A DNA stretch of 64,000 nt from Pseudogymnoascus destructans (lineage: Eukaryota; Ascomycota; Leotiomycetes; Thelebolales; Thelebolaceae): NCBI RefSeq assembly GCF_001641265.1, contig NW_020167527.1, positions 806,001-870,000 on the forward strand. The letters run 5' to 3'. How positions within the stretch are numbered: position 1 is the first letter of the stretch; each line of letters opens with the position of its first letter. Both the position numbers and the translations under genes were made by a program. Positions 33,293 to 42,625 of this stretch are shown here, piece after piece. The notes below the pieces were generated by a model. That model was not told the origin of the DNA. It saw only the letters and a program-made list of their open reading frames with translations, and did no database searches.

Positions 33293-34048
33293 TCATCCAA
33301 GGTCGACAGTCACCCCCTCCTCCTCCACCTCCGCCACCTCCTCTGCCCCCCTCTTCCTCTTCTTCCCCCCACCACCGCCCACCTTCGCCGCCGCGGCGAG
33401 GACGTCGGGGATCCTCTCCACCAACTCCCCCACCGCATCCACCGCAGAAGCCACCCCATCAAGGGCAGTGATCTCCTTCTCCTGGTTCACCAGGATCAGG
33501 GCCGATTTCTGGCCCACGACGGCCACGGCCTGGCGGACCCGCTACGGTCGTCAGCGCGAGAACCAAAAACACACAAGGGAAACGGAAAACTTACCTCCAG
33601 ACCGTCCTCGACGGCGGCGCGGAGGGCGCAACTCTCCATATAGGCCGAAAGCTTGGCCGGGGAGCGGAACTTCGGCATATTGGCGGTGGCCAATGTGACC
33701 ACACGCCCAATCTCCGCCGCAGCGGCCTTGATGGCGGCGGGGACGGGAGGGGTTTCTGCCTCGGCAGCCAGGAGCTTCTGGTACTCCGGGCCAGCAAACC
33801 AGGAGATCTATCTCCAGAGGTCAGCGACGGGCAGACAGACAAACCACAAAACCGAAAACCAAACGAGAACCCACCGGAACACACGTTGCGTGTTGGGCCA
33901 CGCAGCGCTCACACTTAGAGCTTTCCAAGCTCCACACACACGAGACGGCGGGATCTCCGTCCTTCTTGCGCCCTTTGGCACGCACGCAGTGCATACACTG
34001 CTGGCGGAAAGCCACAGTGAGGGCGCCGGGAGGAGGGGGAACTGGCAT
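33293..34048 (-). CDS. Antisense, spliced passenger gene of chromovirus A, 211 aa
   Basis: Coding exons are 34048-33875, 33807-33595 and 33541-33293. The introns 33808-33874 (GTGGGT...CTGAC...AG) and 33542-33594 (GTAAGT...CTGAC...TAG) are both phase 0. A third intron in the 5' leader (GTAGGT ... CGCAG, just upstream of 34062) is conserved among copies. The protein starts MPVPPPPGALTVAF. It has a Cys module CMHC-x15-C-x8-CERC followed by CVAQHATC (residues 18-56), an Ala-rich helical middle beginning ISWFAGPEYQKLLAAEAE with PKFRSPAKL, then a C-terminal part with GGKKRKRG, a likely nuclear signal, and an acidic end. It lies wholly inside the retrotransposon on the strand opposite gag-pol. Function unknown; nuclear zinc-binding is an inference. 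Confidence 0.8.
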
Positions 34049-34613
34049 CTTCAAATTGGAAATCTGCGATTTCCCGTCAGCCCAACCCAAGTTATCACCA
34101 CCGCGCCAACGCGGTTCCGTCACCTACCAAATCGTTCGTTGTGTTTTTGTATCTAAAAACAACCTGTTAGCATCCAGCTGTACCATCGGAAGGGCCACTT
34201 ACCAGTCTCGGGAGGGGGTCAGCGTCGTTGTTGTGAAGAAAACAACAAGTTGTGGGCGAAGCTCGAATTCATATTCTGGCTTATAACAAAGCCGTCCGAA
34301 TCGGGTTAGCGCGAAATTTCCCCCTTACATCGAAATTCTACGTCGACACATACCGCGCGGACCCTATTCGATACCAATACGGACCCTCGCAACACTAATC
34401 GCCGCGTACACAACAAGGACGCGACTTTGCGCAAACGGATTCAGACCACTTCTAGTGCCTATACGGCCGCCTACCATCAGCCTTCTGGACAAACAAAGGG
34501 CATTCTAGTCTTGGCGCCCGCACCTCACCCACCAACCCAAACAAGGGCTCGTCGCGGCAGCTACTCGGCTTGCGTGCTTTGAGGACAAAGCACCTTCTCA
34601 AGGCGGGGGGTAG

Positions 34614-34912
34614 TGTAAGGATGCCTCCTTACTCGGGGTAGTTACGGCCGTCACGTGGCGCCATCGAGACTCGGGGCCGTTACGGGTCAGTCGCGACTGA
34701 CAGCCTTAGGCACATAACGTAAGGAAGCCTTAGGCAAACAGGGAGCTAGCTGAGTCGGAGCGGTTTCGGGTATTTTAAGGGAACAGCCATACAGGGTTAC
34801 ACCTTCATCTTTTTTGTATTCTTCGTAGTAGACCTATAGGATTGCACCGACTTCTATCCGACTCGCACTCCCATATGCCACTTCTCGTGATACGGTGCCC
34901 TGTGTCCTTACA
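34614..34912 (+). repeat. 3' LTR of chromovirus A copy 2
   Basis: 299 bp. It differs from the 5' LTR at GTATTC versus GTATCC and at two bases in the GACTCATATCC/GACTTCTATCC segment, by eye. It is preceded by the purine-rich tract AAGGCGGGGGGTAG. Confidence 0.95.
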
Positions 34913-35507
34913 GACCTCACTTACTTCGGTCCTTGCGAGGGGCTCTTGTCATGACACTCCTTCGATATTTGTGTCACGACCCTTCGATTCGCTTTAGTCT
35001 CTAGTACTTATTTCACTATGTCATTCACTTCACCTGCTTCGCTCACTTCGCTCACTTCGCTTCACTTGCTGACCTAGATCAGCCCAAATGTTGACTACTG
35101 GCTTAGGCTCTCTTGTTATTGGCTTGCTGCACTAGGGCTCGCTTAGCTAGGGTTCGGTTAATTAGTGCCTTCGCTTATTTGGCACTAGGGATTTTTACTG
35201 TTATATAAGCACTTATTGCTCATGTCTCTTATTGATCTTTAGCTAGCAAATTATATACTACTTGGCCTTCTTGCAATTCCTCCTGCTTCAACTTACTTTG
35301 CATTCCCTTACTTCGAGTCGAACCACTTGGCCAACCTGTTAGTCTCACCACTTGACCCCTGTGGTATAAAGTATATGCTTTGGAGCCTGAACTACTATAC
35401 CTTGTCCTACTGCTTCGAGTATCAAAGTCTTCACATTATACTTCGGATACTTCAGCAGACTTGAAGGTCAGCCTCGGTTCGAACTGTCCTTACATCGGGC
35501 AACACTG

Positions 35508-35756
35508 AATATTAGTATATATAGTACTATTGAATTATAGTTCACATTTTGAAAGGCTTGCTATCATAGTATCATAGTTTGTTGCATTGTCTATTATAAA
35601 ATACCCAATCTTTGACAATATGCCATATTCTTCAAGCACTGTATAAATCAAACCAGCTTGATTATCACTAGTATGTTTCCCTTTCAGCTCTTGTAATGAT
35701 AGTACTGACTGTTCAAGCCCTCCATTCTCTGTGATATAGTGTGTAATTAAGCCCAT
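35508..35756 (-). pseudogene. Old hAT transposase relic, right piece
   Basis: Minus strand: LITHYITENGGLEQSVLSLQ, KHTSDNQAG and KIGYFIIDNATNYDTMIASLSK, the second-Asp region of the hAT core. It parallels HYISATGNLDNSVLALREV and YFVMDNATNND in hAT-1. The coding sequence stops at LSK, where hAT-2 has its intron, and the continuation (YRLRCNGH region) is 14 kb away at 21141-21276. It is cut off on the right by a Ty3/gypsy relic at about 35757. Confidence 0.75.
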
Positions 35757-36735
35757 TAACGTTATAAAGGTTGAAGGAATACAACCTACTTCTTATTTAA
35801 GCTAGAGAAAAGCGAATTCTATAAGAATTAAGTTGAATTCTTAGGTTACATCATTAGAACGCATGGCATAAAAATGGACTAAGCAAAGGTCACAGCAGTG
35901 TTAGAATGGCTAACACCAACCATAGTTAAAGAAGTACAAGCCTTCTTAGGTTTCGCCAACTTCTACTAAACAGGACAATTATGTTTAGATTTTACCCATT
36001 GCGCAGTTCACATATAACAGCGCGATGACCAAAGTAACGAAAGCCTCAGCTAATTACGGCTACTAGCTAGAGGCATATAGGCAACTAAGACAAGATGAAT
36101 CACAAGTAGAACAAGCCATGATCACTACAGAACAACTGAAATCATTCCACAAACAACTCTCAACAGATTTCTAATTCTTAAATGAACGATCTGCCGTATA
36201 TGCAAACAAGAAGCATAGTATAGAACCTGCCTTTAAGGAGGGGGATAAAGTATACCTACTCTAGAAACACATCAAAATGAAATGACTAGGTACTAGTTGG
36301 ACTTTAAGAAATTAGGACCATTTAAAATATTAAACAAAGTCAGCTTAGTTAATTACAGACTAAAGCTACCTAAAAACTCTAGACTACACCTGGTTTTTCA
36401 TGTCTCATTGTTAGAACTAGCAGGATGAAACACCCTGATTGCGACCAATACAAAACTCTAACTAGAGAATGAGATCATTGAATACGAAGTCGAAGCGATC
36501 CTAGACAGAAGGTTAGTAGGACGCAAAGAAGAGTTTTTGATAAAATGGAAAGGTTATAAACCTATAGACAATTCATGGGAAATGGTAGGAAACCTTAGCT
36601 GTCTAGAGTTACTAGAGGCGTTTCACCATCGACATCCTATTTTCGTACGTAATTTAAGGGAGCTTCGTGCCCAACATAGTATTTTGTTACATACAATAAC
36701 CGCGTTACTTGAAGCTTGTTTGTCTAACTGCATGT
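35757..36735 (+). pseudogene. Heavily mutated Ty3/gypsy chromovirus relic
   Basis: Reads LEKSEFYKN, then VEFLGYIIRTHGIKMD, VKEVQAFLGFANFY (end of RT), a deletion near 35970, then GDKVYLL, an HVSLLEL segment and the chromodomain EYEVEAILDRRLVGRKEEFLIKWKGY ... NSWEM. Stops are very frequent and mostly TAG/TAA or TGA at positions where Gln, Arg or Trp is expected. The region is AT-rich, the pattern left by repeat-induced point mutation or long deamination. No LTRs seen. Confidence 0.75.
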
Positions 36736-36743
36736 GAAATACG

Positions 36744-37739
36744 TTATACTGGATCGTCTCTCATCTTCCTTTGCACCTCGAACACTCCATTTAGCGCCAC
36801 ATCCCGAGCCGTATACTGAGAAGGTTTTGGTATACCATATGCCTCAGCCACTTGCGCAATAATCTTTCCCTCCCAGTCGTCGTCATCACTCCTTTCTCCT
36901 AACGGGTCCGCAAAGCTCATTGGCACGCTGCTATCCCAAACCCCCTGTATCGTACCTGATAGATTCTTCAAAAAGCTCGCTATACCGCCTGCGCCCCCAC
37001 CCATATTGTATGACTTGAAAGGACCTTGCACAGCCCATCTAGGGCCGATACTGGCTTCGACGAGGAGATCTAGATCGTGGGCACTGATAATATCGCGATC
37101 AACTAAGTAGCATGCTTCGCGAAGGAGAGCGAATGCAAGTCTATTCCCAACGAAGCCTGCAATCTCCTGTTTCAGGACGATTGGCTGATGCCCGGATGCC
37201 ATCTCAGTGAAATACTGTCTAGCGAAGTCCACCTCTGTTGATTTCGTGATTGGGGAAGGTACAATCTCAATAAGTGGCATGACATGAGGAGGGTTAAATG
37301 GATGGACAACCAAAAGTCGAGTCTGATCATTCATATCCTGGACCTGGAGTGAGGCTGCGATTCCCGAGGTCGAACTCCATAAGTGAGTATTATCGGAAAC
37401 CAATTTTTCCACTTGGGGCCAGATAGATCGTTTGAAAGATAGGTTCTCTGGCCCTTGCTCTTGCACGATTGTAGCGTTCTGGCACGCTTCCTCCAAGGAC
37501 GAACAAATCTTCAAGCGGCGTGTGAGACGAAGTTGTGTGAGACTAAGAGCAGTGTCTTCGGAATCAATGTAGCCAGGTAAGACTGAATTGATGTACTCTT
37601 CAAGATCAGGCCGCGTATCGTATACAGAGACAATTGCACTTGTGTGTTTAATATGGAGGGCAGCGAACGATATACCAATGGTGCCGAGACCGATCAAGGC
37701 GACATTGTGCTGAGCGTCTGACGACGATGCTGGTGTCAT
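36744..37739 (-). CDS. 3-hydroxyacyl-CoA dehydrogenase family oxidoreductase, 331 aa
   Basis: A single open exon. The N-terminal Rossmann fold has VALIGLGTIGISFAALH (G-x-G-x2-G) and, at the end of the second strand, YDTRPD, whose Asp favours NAD. Then come a segment VQEQGPENLSFKRSIW, the conserved HPFNPPHVMPLIEIV (substrate-binding His) and GFVGNRLAFALLREA at the domain interface. The C-terminal helical domain has GPRWAVQGPF. The length and these blocks fit the short fungal hydroxyacyl-CoA dehydrogenase / L-gulonate 3-dehydrogenase (lambda-crystallin) group, which oxidises a beta-hydroxy acid with NAD. I cannot tell which substrate. It is the first intact host gene after the transposon block and is divergent from the next gene, with about 160 bp between. 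Confidence 0.85.
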   Translation of the reverse strand: MTPASSSDAQHNVALIGLGTIGISFAALHIKHTSAIVSVYDTRPDLEEYINSVLPGYIDSEDTALSLTQLRLTRRLKICSSLEEACQNATIVQEQGPENLSFKRSIWPQVEKLVSDNTHLWSSTSGIAASLQVQDMNDQTRLLVVHPFNPPHVMPLIEIVPSPITKSTEVDFARQYFTEMASGHQPIVLKQEIAGFVGNRLAFALLREACYLVDRDIISAHDLDLLVEASIGPRWAVQGPFKSYNMGGGAGGIASFLKNLSGTIQGVWDSSVPMSFADPLGERSDDDDWEGKIIAQVAEAYGIPKPSQYTARDVALNGVFEVQRKMRDDPV

Positions 37740-38067
37740 ATTGTTCTGCTTTTATGGACGAACCGAGAAAAATGGAGTAGACAACAATCAAGAGTGCTAG
37801 TTTGGTATATCCAGACGTCTTCATCGCGACCCCGCAGCGCCGGCCGCTAAAATAACCCAATCAGGGCCCCGGTTCCACCCCGTCACCATCCGCCGGATCA
37901 TGGGCCTCAGGAAACATCACCACTTACAGCACATGGCGTCTCGAGTATCACAGCGCATCTTCCAAAGACTTAGCAACCGCATTCTCATCACCTCATCTCT
38001 TACCCCCTCTGCTTTTTGCAATACAATATATATACCCCGCCATCACCACCATCAGACACAACAACCA

Positions 38068-38887
38068 ATGCCCCTCTCCCCTCCCCCGCTTCAAATCCTC
38101 ACACCCCCTCCCCCACCATCTACCCCAAAGCCAAAAACCCTCTTCATCCTTGACTCCTCTTTCAACCCCCCAACAACCGCGCACCTGCATCTCGCGCGCT
38201 CAGCACTTTTCTCACGGGATGAGGGGAGGTACCCACATCCACGGCGCGAGTTACTCTTGCTAGCGACGGCGAACGCAGATAAACCCAATGTCGAAGCGGG
38301 GCGGGAGGATAGGGTGACGATGATGCGAGTCTTGGCTGGGGATGTGGTTGGGAACCAGGGCGCGAGGGAGGAAAAGGAGGGGGAGGGTGTCGACATAGCC
38401 CTCACGCCCCACGCGCTCTTCATCGACAAAGCGCGCGTTATCGCAGAAGAACCGACGTATGAGGGTGTGAAGAAAGTCTTCATCCTCGGTTTCGACACGC
38501 TCAAACGGCTGCTGGAGGTGCGGTACTACAATCCTCCTAGTTTATCGGGGTTAGGACCACTGTTTGAGGGGGGCGTGAGGGTGCATTTGCGCGCTGGGGG
38601 GGAGGAGGAAGAGGGGGAGCAGAAGAGGTGGATTGAGAGTCTGGGGGGAGAGGGGGGGAGATGGAGAGGAATGGGGGGAGGAGGGGATGGGTGGGGGGAT
38701 GGAGGTGGTGGAAGCTAGCGGGGGGGAGGTAAGTTCGAGTGAGGTTAGGAGGAGGGTGAAGGCGGGGGAGACGGTGGCGGGGTTGGTTACCGAGGGGGTG
38801 GAGGATGTTATTGGGAGGAAGGGGTTGTATAAGAGAAGTGATGAAATATCTGGGATGCAGGAGGTGATAAATAGTCGAATACGATGA
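38068..38887 (+). CDS. NMN adenylyltransferase/Pof1-like nucleotidylyltransferase, apparent frameshift
   Basis: KTLFILDSSFNPPTTAHLHLARSA is the nucleotidylyltransferase signature (the T/HxAH equivalent is TTAH). It is followed by ELLLLATANADKP, REDRVTMMRVLAGD and VKKVFILGFDTLKRLLEVRYY, typical of the fungal NMNAT/Pof1 group. The C-terminal block GEVSSSEVRRRVKAGE ... LVTEGVEDVIGRKGLY (SSxxVR motif) lies in the +1 frame (38700-38887), while the first frame closes at 38716. The switch falls in a G-rich tract at 38640-38690 where an indel is easy. I chose the start at 38068 because a TATATATA stretch at about 38027 sits just upstream; 37900 is in frame too and would add a His-rich leader. Confidence 0.7.
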
Positions 38888-40093
38888 GCAGATAGCCAGG
38901 ACTGAACGAGGTCTCGCAGTTTCGGAGGTTATATATGGATTTTTCACTACCGTGTGCGCAATACAGGACCCGTATTATGGTCGGTTGTCAATGGCCAAGG
39001 TCCCTAATATTATGTTATGCCCATCTTGCTGCCAGTTAAGTCCGTAGCTCGCCCAGCCGTCACCCGTACCGGCACCAGACACCGACATAACCCACTAACA
39101 CCCACGCCCATACAGGAACCTTAGATGGGCCACGGCGGAAGGCGGCGGATGAGCATGTCTCACCAATTTCACGCTGAGTCACTCGCCGTGGGCGGCTAAA
39201 CCCTGTTCGTCGTCTCCCATTGTGCCGATCTGGATGCGGAGAGAGGGCTGTAGACCCGTGGCTTGCACGTTTCTTTCGGTGAGGGAGACGACAGCAGCTG
39301 TGCGACGGTCTGAAACTCGACGCTCGGGGAGGTAGTGGTTGAGGCGGTGTGGTGGTTACGGATTGGACTGTATGTACTCTACACTCTACATGTTGTACTC
39401 CCCGATGCACGCTTTTGATGCAAGGAGTTAAGAGTTTTACTGGTGAGTTATACGGTGAGTAACCAGCTCATGAATTTATGGAGTTATGGGGTCATGAAGG
39501 CTTTACCATAGATCTCCGTATGGATCCAAGGTTCGGAGATAGGAGTGGATGCTCGGGGGGCTGACACAACACAACCACAACATACTTGGTCATAATTCCC
39601 TCCCTTCTCTCTGCATCGCGACGAACATTAACAGTTAATGTTCGTCGCGATGCGGAATTCCTGTACAATTAGTTGTACAATGAGTGAGCATGAGTGATGG
39701 TGGCTAGGAGTGGATCGATCATAACTTAGTGCAGCCGCCGTCGCTCTCATTCCTCTCCTTCAACACCATGGCGGATCCGCTGAAAGTGGTTCTTACTGCC
39801 AACAACTCTATTTGCAACAGGACCAGTACCGATGTACTCTACTCCATAGCTGAATATGATGGATGGCAGATCTATCTATATATATGTGTAGGTCCTCTTC
39901 CCTTTGTCATATTCTTCTCTTCTCTCAATATAATTCTCACATTCTAGCTTCGGCCTCCTCCTCCTCCTCTCCTTCCCTCCCCTTTCTTCACACCCCCACT
40001 TTACCTGTCTCACTTCCTACTACTTTTCATTATCACATCATACCACAAAACACAACAACCCCCAGCCTGGCAAAGCTGCCCCCTACAGCCCCA
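38888..40093. promoter_or_regulatory. Upstream region of the MFS gene
   Basis: About 1.2 kb with no convincing gene; a minus-strand frame at 39060-39410 is Pro/Arg-rich and has no motif. It contains two palindromes (39613-39653 and 39662-39679) and, from 39890 to 40090, the pyrimidine-rich leader typical of fungal promoters. Confidence 0.5.
39613..39653. repeat. Perfect 20-bp inverted repeat with 1-nt centre
   Basis: The left arm GCATCGCGACGAACATTAAC and its exact reverse complement are separated by a single A, 41 bp in all. A second dyad (TGTACAA, 4-nt gap, TTGTACA) follows at 39662-39679. Both lie about 450 bp upstream of the MFS start codon. Confidence 0.95.
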
Positions 40094-41902
40094 ATGACCG
40101 AGCACATACCCTCCTCGGCGACCTCCATGGTCGACGAAGAGAAAATGGAGAAGAAGCTCGCCGAGTCCACCACCGACCGCCCCACCAGCGGCAGCAAGGC
40201 ATCCCTCAAAGATAACCTCTCCGCCAACAATGCCGCCCCCGAGACCGTCTACCCCACCGGCTTCCGTATGGCCGCCATTGTCGTCGCCCTCGCCCTAGGA
40301 ATCTTCCTCGTCGCCCTCGACATGACCATCGTCGCAACAGCCATCCCTAAAATCACCGACACAAAAGGCTTCAAAGGGCTTGATCTGATCGCCTGGTATA
40401 GCTCCGGCTTCTTCCTGACGCTCGGTTCCTTCCAATCTACGTGGTTTGTCCTCCCTCCCCTTCATCCCTTGGATCTCTGATTAACAACGATTAACACCCC
40501 ACCCACCCCAGGGGCAAAATCTACAAATACTTACCCCTAAAAATCTCCTTCCTAATCTCCATCGCCGTCTTCGAGCTCGGCTCCCTAATCTGCGGCGTCG
40601 CGCCCAACAGCACCGCCCTGATCGTCGGCCGCGCCATCGCCGGTGCAGGAGGCGCCGGTATCGCCTCGGGGGGCTATACCATCATCGCCTTCTCCGCCTC
40701 TCCCAAGATGGCGCCTGCATTCACTGGTCTCCTCGGCGCCAGTTACGGAGTCGCTAGTGTGATTGGTCCTCTCCTTGGTGGAGTCTTTGCTGACCACGCG
40801 ACGTGGAGATGGTGTTTTTATATTAATCTGTAAGTCCGCTGCCCCCCCCATCCTTCGTACCAGTTCCATGATGCTAACACCACCCAGCCCCATCGGAGGC
40901 GTAGCCGCCATAATCATCTTCCTCTACTTCCAGACCCCCCCCGCCGCCATCCCCACGCCCGCCCCCCTTTGCGAAAAACTCCTCCAAATGGACCCCCTCG
41001 GCAACCTAATCGTCGTCATCGGAGTCGTCTGCTACATCCTCGCCCTGCAATGGGGCGGCGTCACCAAATCCTGGTCCTCCGGCCCCGTCATCGGCACCCT
41101 CGTCGCCTTCGGTCTATGCATCTTCCTCTTCATCGGCGTCGAATACTACCTCGGCGAGCGCGGCATGGTAGTCGGTCGTCTGCTAAAGAAACGCACAATC
41201 TGGGTCCCAATGCTGTACTCCCCCTTCCTCGGCGGCGCCTTCTTCGTCCTGCTCTACTACCTCCCTATCTACTTCCAAGTCGTCGGCGGGGTGTCGCCGT
41301 CGGAGAGTGGGATCAGGAATCTGGCGATGATTATTGCGACTTCGATTGCTACGATTGCGTCGGGGGCGATGATTAGTATGTTCGGGCATTACGTGTATAT
41401 CCTCATCGCTGGGGGGGCTTTTACTGCTATTGGCGCGGGTCTGATATATACCCTCGACCTCCACTCCGCCGCCTCGCAATGGATAGGGTACCAAGTCCTC
41501 GCCGGCCTTGGTGTAGGCTTGTCAATCCAATGCGCCATCATCGTCGCGCAATCCACCTCCGCCCCCTCGGACGTCAGTTCCGCCACCGCAATGGTCCTCT
41601 TCACCCAGACGATCGGGGGCGCGTTCTTCGTCTCCGCCGGGCAAACGGCATTCACCAACATCCTCCTCAAGCGGGCTCAGATCTACGTTCCGGGGATTGA
41701 TCCGCAGAGGATACTGGCGGTGGGGGCGGGGCAAATTAGAGAGGCGTTTGCAGAGGATGTGGTGGAGGGCGTTATTAGCGCGTATATGGATGGCCTCAGG
41801 GGGGCGTTTGCGATTGCGATCGCGTGTGCGACGCTGGCGACGCTGATTGGGGCGGGGGGGAGGTGGGTTAAGCTTGCGGGGATGGCGGGGGGTACTATGT
41901 GA
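40094..41902 (+). CDS. MFS multidrug transporter, DHA2/14-TMS type, 560 aa
   Basis: Exons are 40094-40443, 40512-40829 and 40888-41902. The introns of 68 and 58 bp have GTTTGT and GTAAGT donors, and the frame is open for 561 codons. A hydrophilic N-terminus of about 60 residues leads into the first membrane helix ([20 protein letters not shown]), with the motif [13 protein letters not shown] typical of DHA2 pumps. The second exon has [17 protein letters not shown] and the antiporter motif [17 protein letters not shown]. About 14 hydrophobic segments follow. It would sit in the plasma membrane and export drugs or secondary metabolites using the proton gradient. The nearest genes are not biosynthetic, so no cluster is implied. 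It is convergent with mis15. Confidence 0.92.
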
Positions 41903-42625
41903 GCTCTTGAGAGCGGGGGTGATCACGAATGAACTGGTGGAAGAATGAGCTGTTTGAGAGAGGGATGGGTATGAGGAGGATAATGGTATAGATGGACTTG
42001 TGGTGCAAAGATTGGGACACAACTGTATGTGGGTGGATTTTTTTCTCTGGCGTTTTTGGGAGGAGCATTGGATTGGGCATACTATACTCACTTGGCATTG
42101 GCGAGGCATTTTTCTTACGGATGGGATGGGTAATAGATTCATAACATAGATGGACAGGATGGGATGGGTGGGATGGATATACAGGCTCGATCAACTCTAC
42201 TTAGCAGCCTATTCAAAAGACATATTGGCTTGTACACCAATGCTTTCTAATTAGCTTTCTGGTTTAATATACACTACTCTATACTTGACTATTTCGCCCG
42301 CTTCTGCATGATATATACATCTCCGGCGCAGGTTGCCTGCGATATTCTGGGTAATATAGGCTGGCATGATGCCAGCAGTGGTCGGGTTTCGTACTATTTT
42401 TCCGGTATAGATGTTTCTCTGTCATGCCGCTCAGCTCTCGGGGTATTTCCATATCTCGCGCCTGTCGGGTAGCTGGGGTATCTCCACATCTCCACATCGC
42501 CTCTTGTCACGCCAGCACCACGGTGAAGCGCCGCCCATCACCGCCTCTATACCCCAACCAATAACAGCTGATTCTCCCAGCATCTCGACCCTTATTCATA
42601 ATCTTCATCCACACACCTCTACCTT
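41903..42625. other. Intergenic between convergent genes
   Basis: About 720 bp holding the 3' ends of the MFS gene and of mis15. I see no gene or repeat in it. Confidence 0.6.

Larger units (their letters stand above)
27111..34912 (+). mobile_element. Full-length Ty3/gypsy chromovirus A (copy 2)
   Basis: 7,802 bp with two 299-bp LTRs (27111-27409 and 34614-34912) that differ at about three positions by eye, both TGTAAGGA...TCCTTACA. The 5-bp target duplication GACCT lies at 27106-27110 and 34913-34917. Order: LTR, about 410-bp leader, gag, pol (protease, RT, RNase H, integrase, chromodomain), antisense passenger gene, purine tract AAGGCGGGGGGTAG, LTR. Three TGA codons interrupt pol. Near-identical LTRs indicate recent insertion into element C. 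Confidence 0.95.
22819..35494 (+). mobile_element. Ty3/gypsy element C (5'-truncated, split by chromovirus A)
   Basis: Occupies 22819-27110 and 34913-35494 inside hAT-3. It starts in the protease/RT spacer (no gag or 5' LTR seen), continues through RT, RNase H, integrase and chromodomain, then an antisense ORF. It ends ACTGTCCTTACA at 35494, probably the end of its 3' LTR; the start of that LTR is not clear. The whole element, coding or not, is extremely rich in TTCG (ACTTCGA, CTTCGG). Confidence 0.8.
21277..35507 (+). mobile_element. hAT-3 transposon with retroelements nested inside
   Basis: The left terminus CAGTGTTGCCCGAG at 21277 and the right terminus CGGGCAACACTG ending at 35507 are inverted repeats. 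They are flanked by a perfect 8-bp duplication AATATTAG (21269-21276 and 35508-35515). The left subterminal region has repeated CGAGTACTACT/AGTACTCGG palindromes. Only the first 1.5 kb and the last 13 bases are hAT; the rest is element C with chromovirus A inside it, and the C-terminal third of the transposase gene is gone. Confidence 0.85.

Noticed and set aside
33243..33698. + strand frame over the antisense gene of chromovirus A
   Set aside because: Pro/Ser/Arg-rich shadow; the minus strand gives a coherent spliced protein conserved in other copies.
36537..36737. Short + strand chromodomain frame considered as a host chromodomain gene
   Set aside because: It is the tail of a mutated Ty3/gypsy pol: RT and integrase motifs precede it in the same orientation.
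39060..39410. 116-codon minus-strand frame between the nucleotidylyltransferase and MFS genes
   Set aside because: Pro/Arg/His-rich composition expected from GC-rich intergenic DNA; no domain and no splice support.
41522..42142. 206-codon frame antisense to the MFS gene
   Set aside because: Shadow of a GC-rich coding exon; Arg/Pro-rich with no motif.
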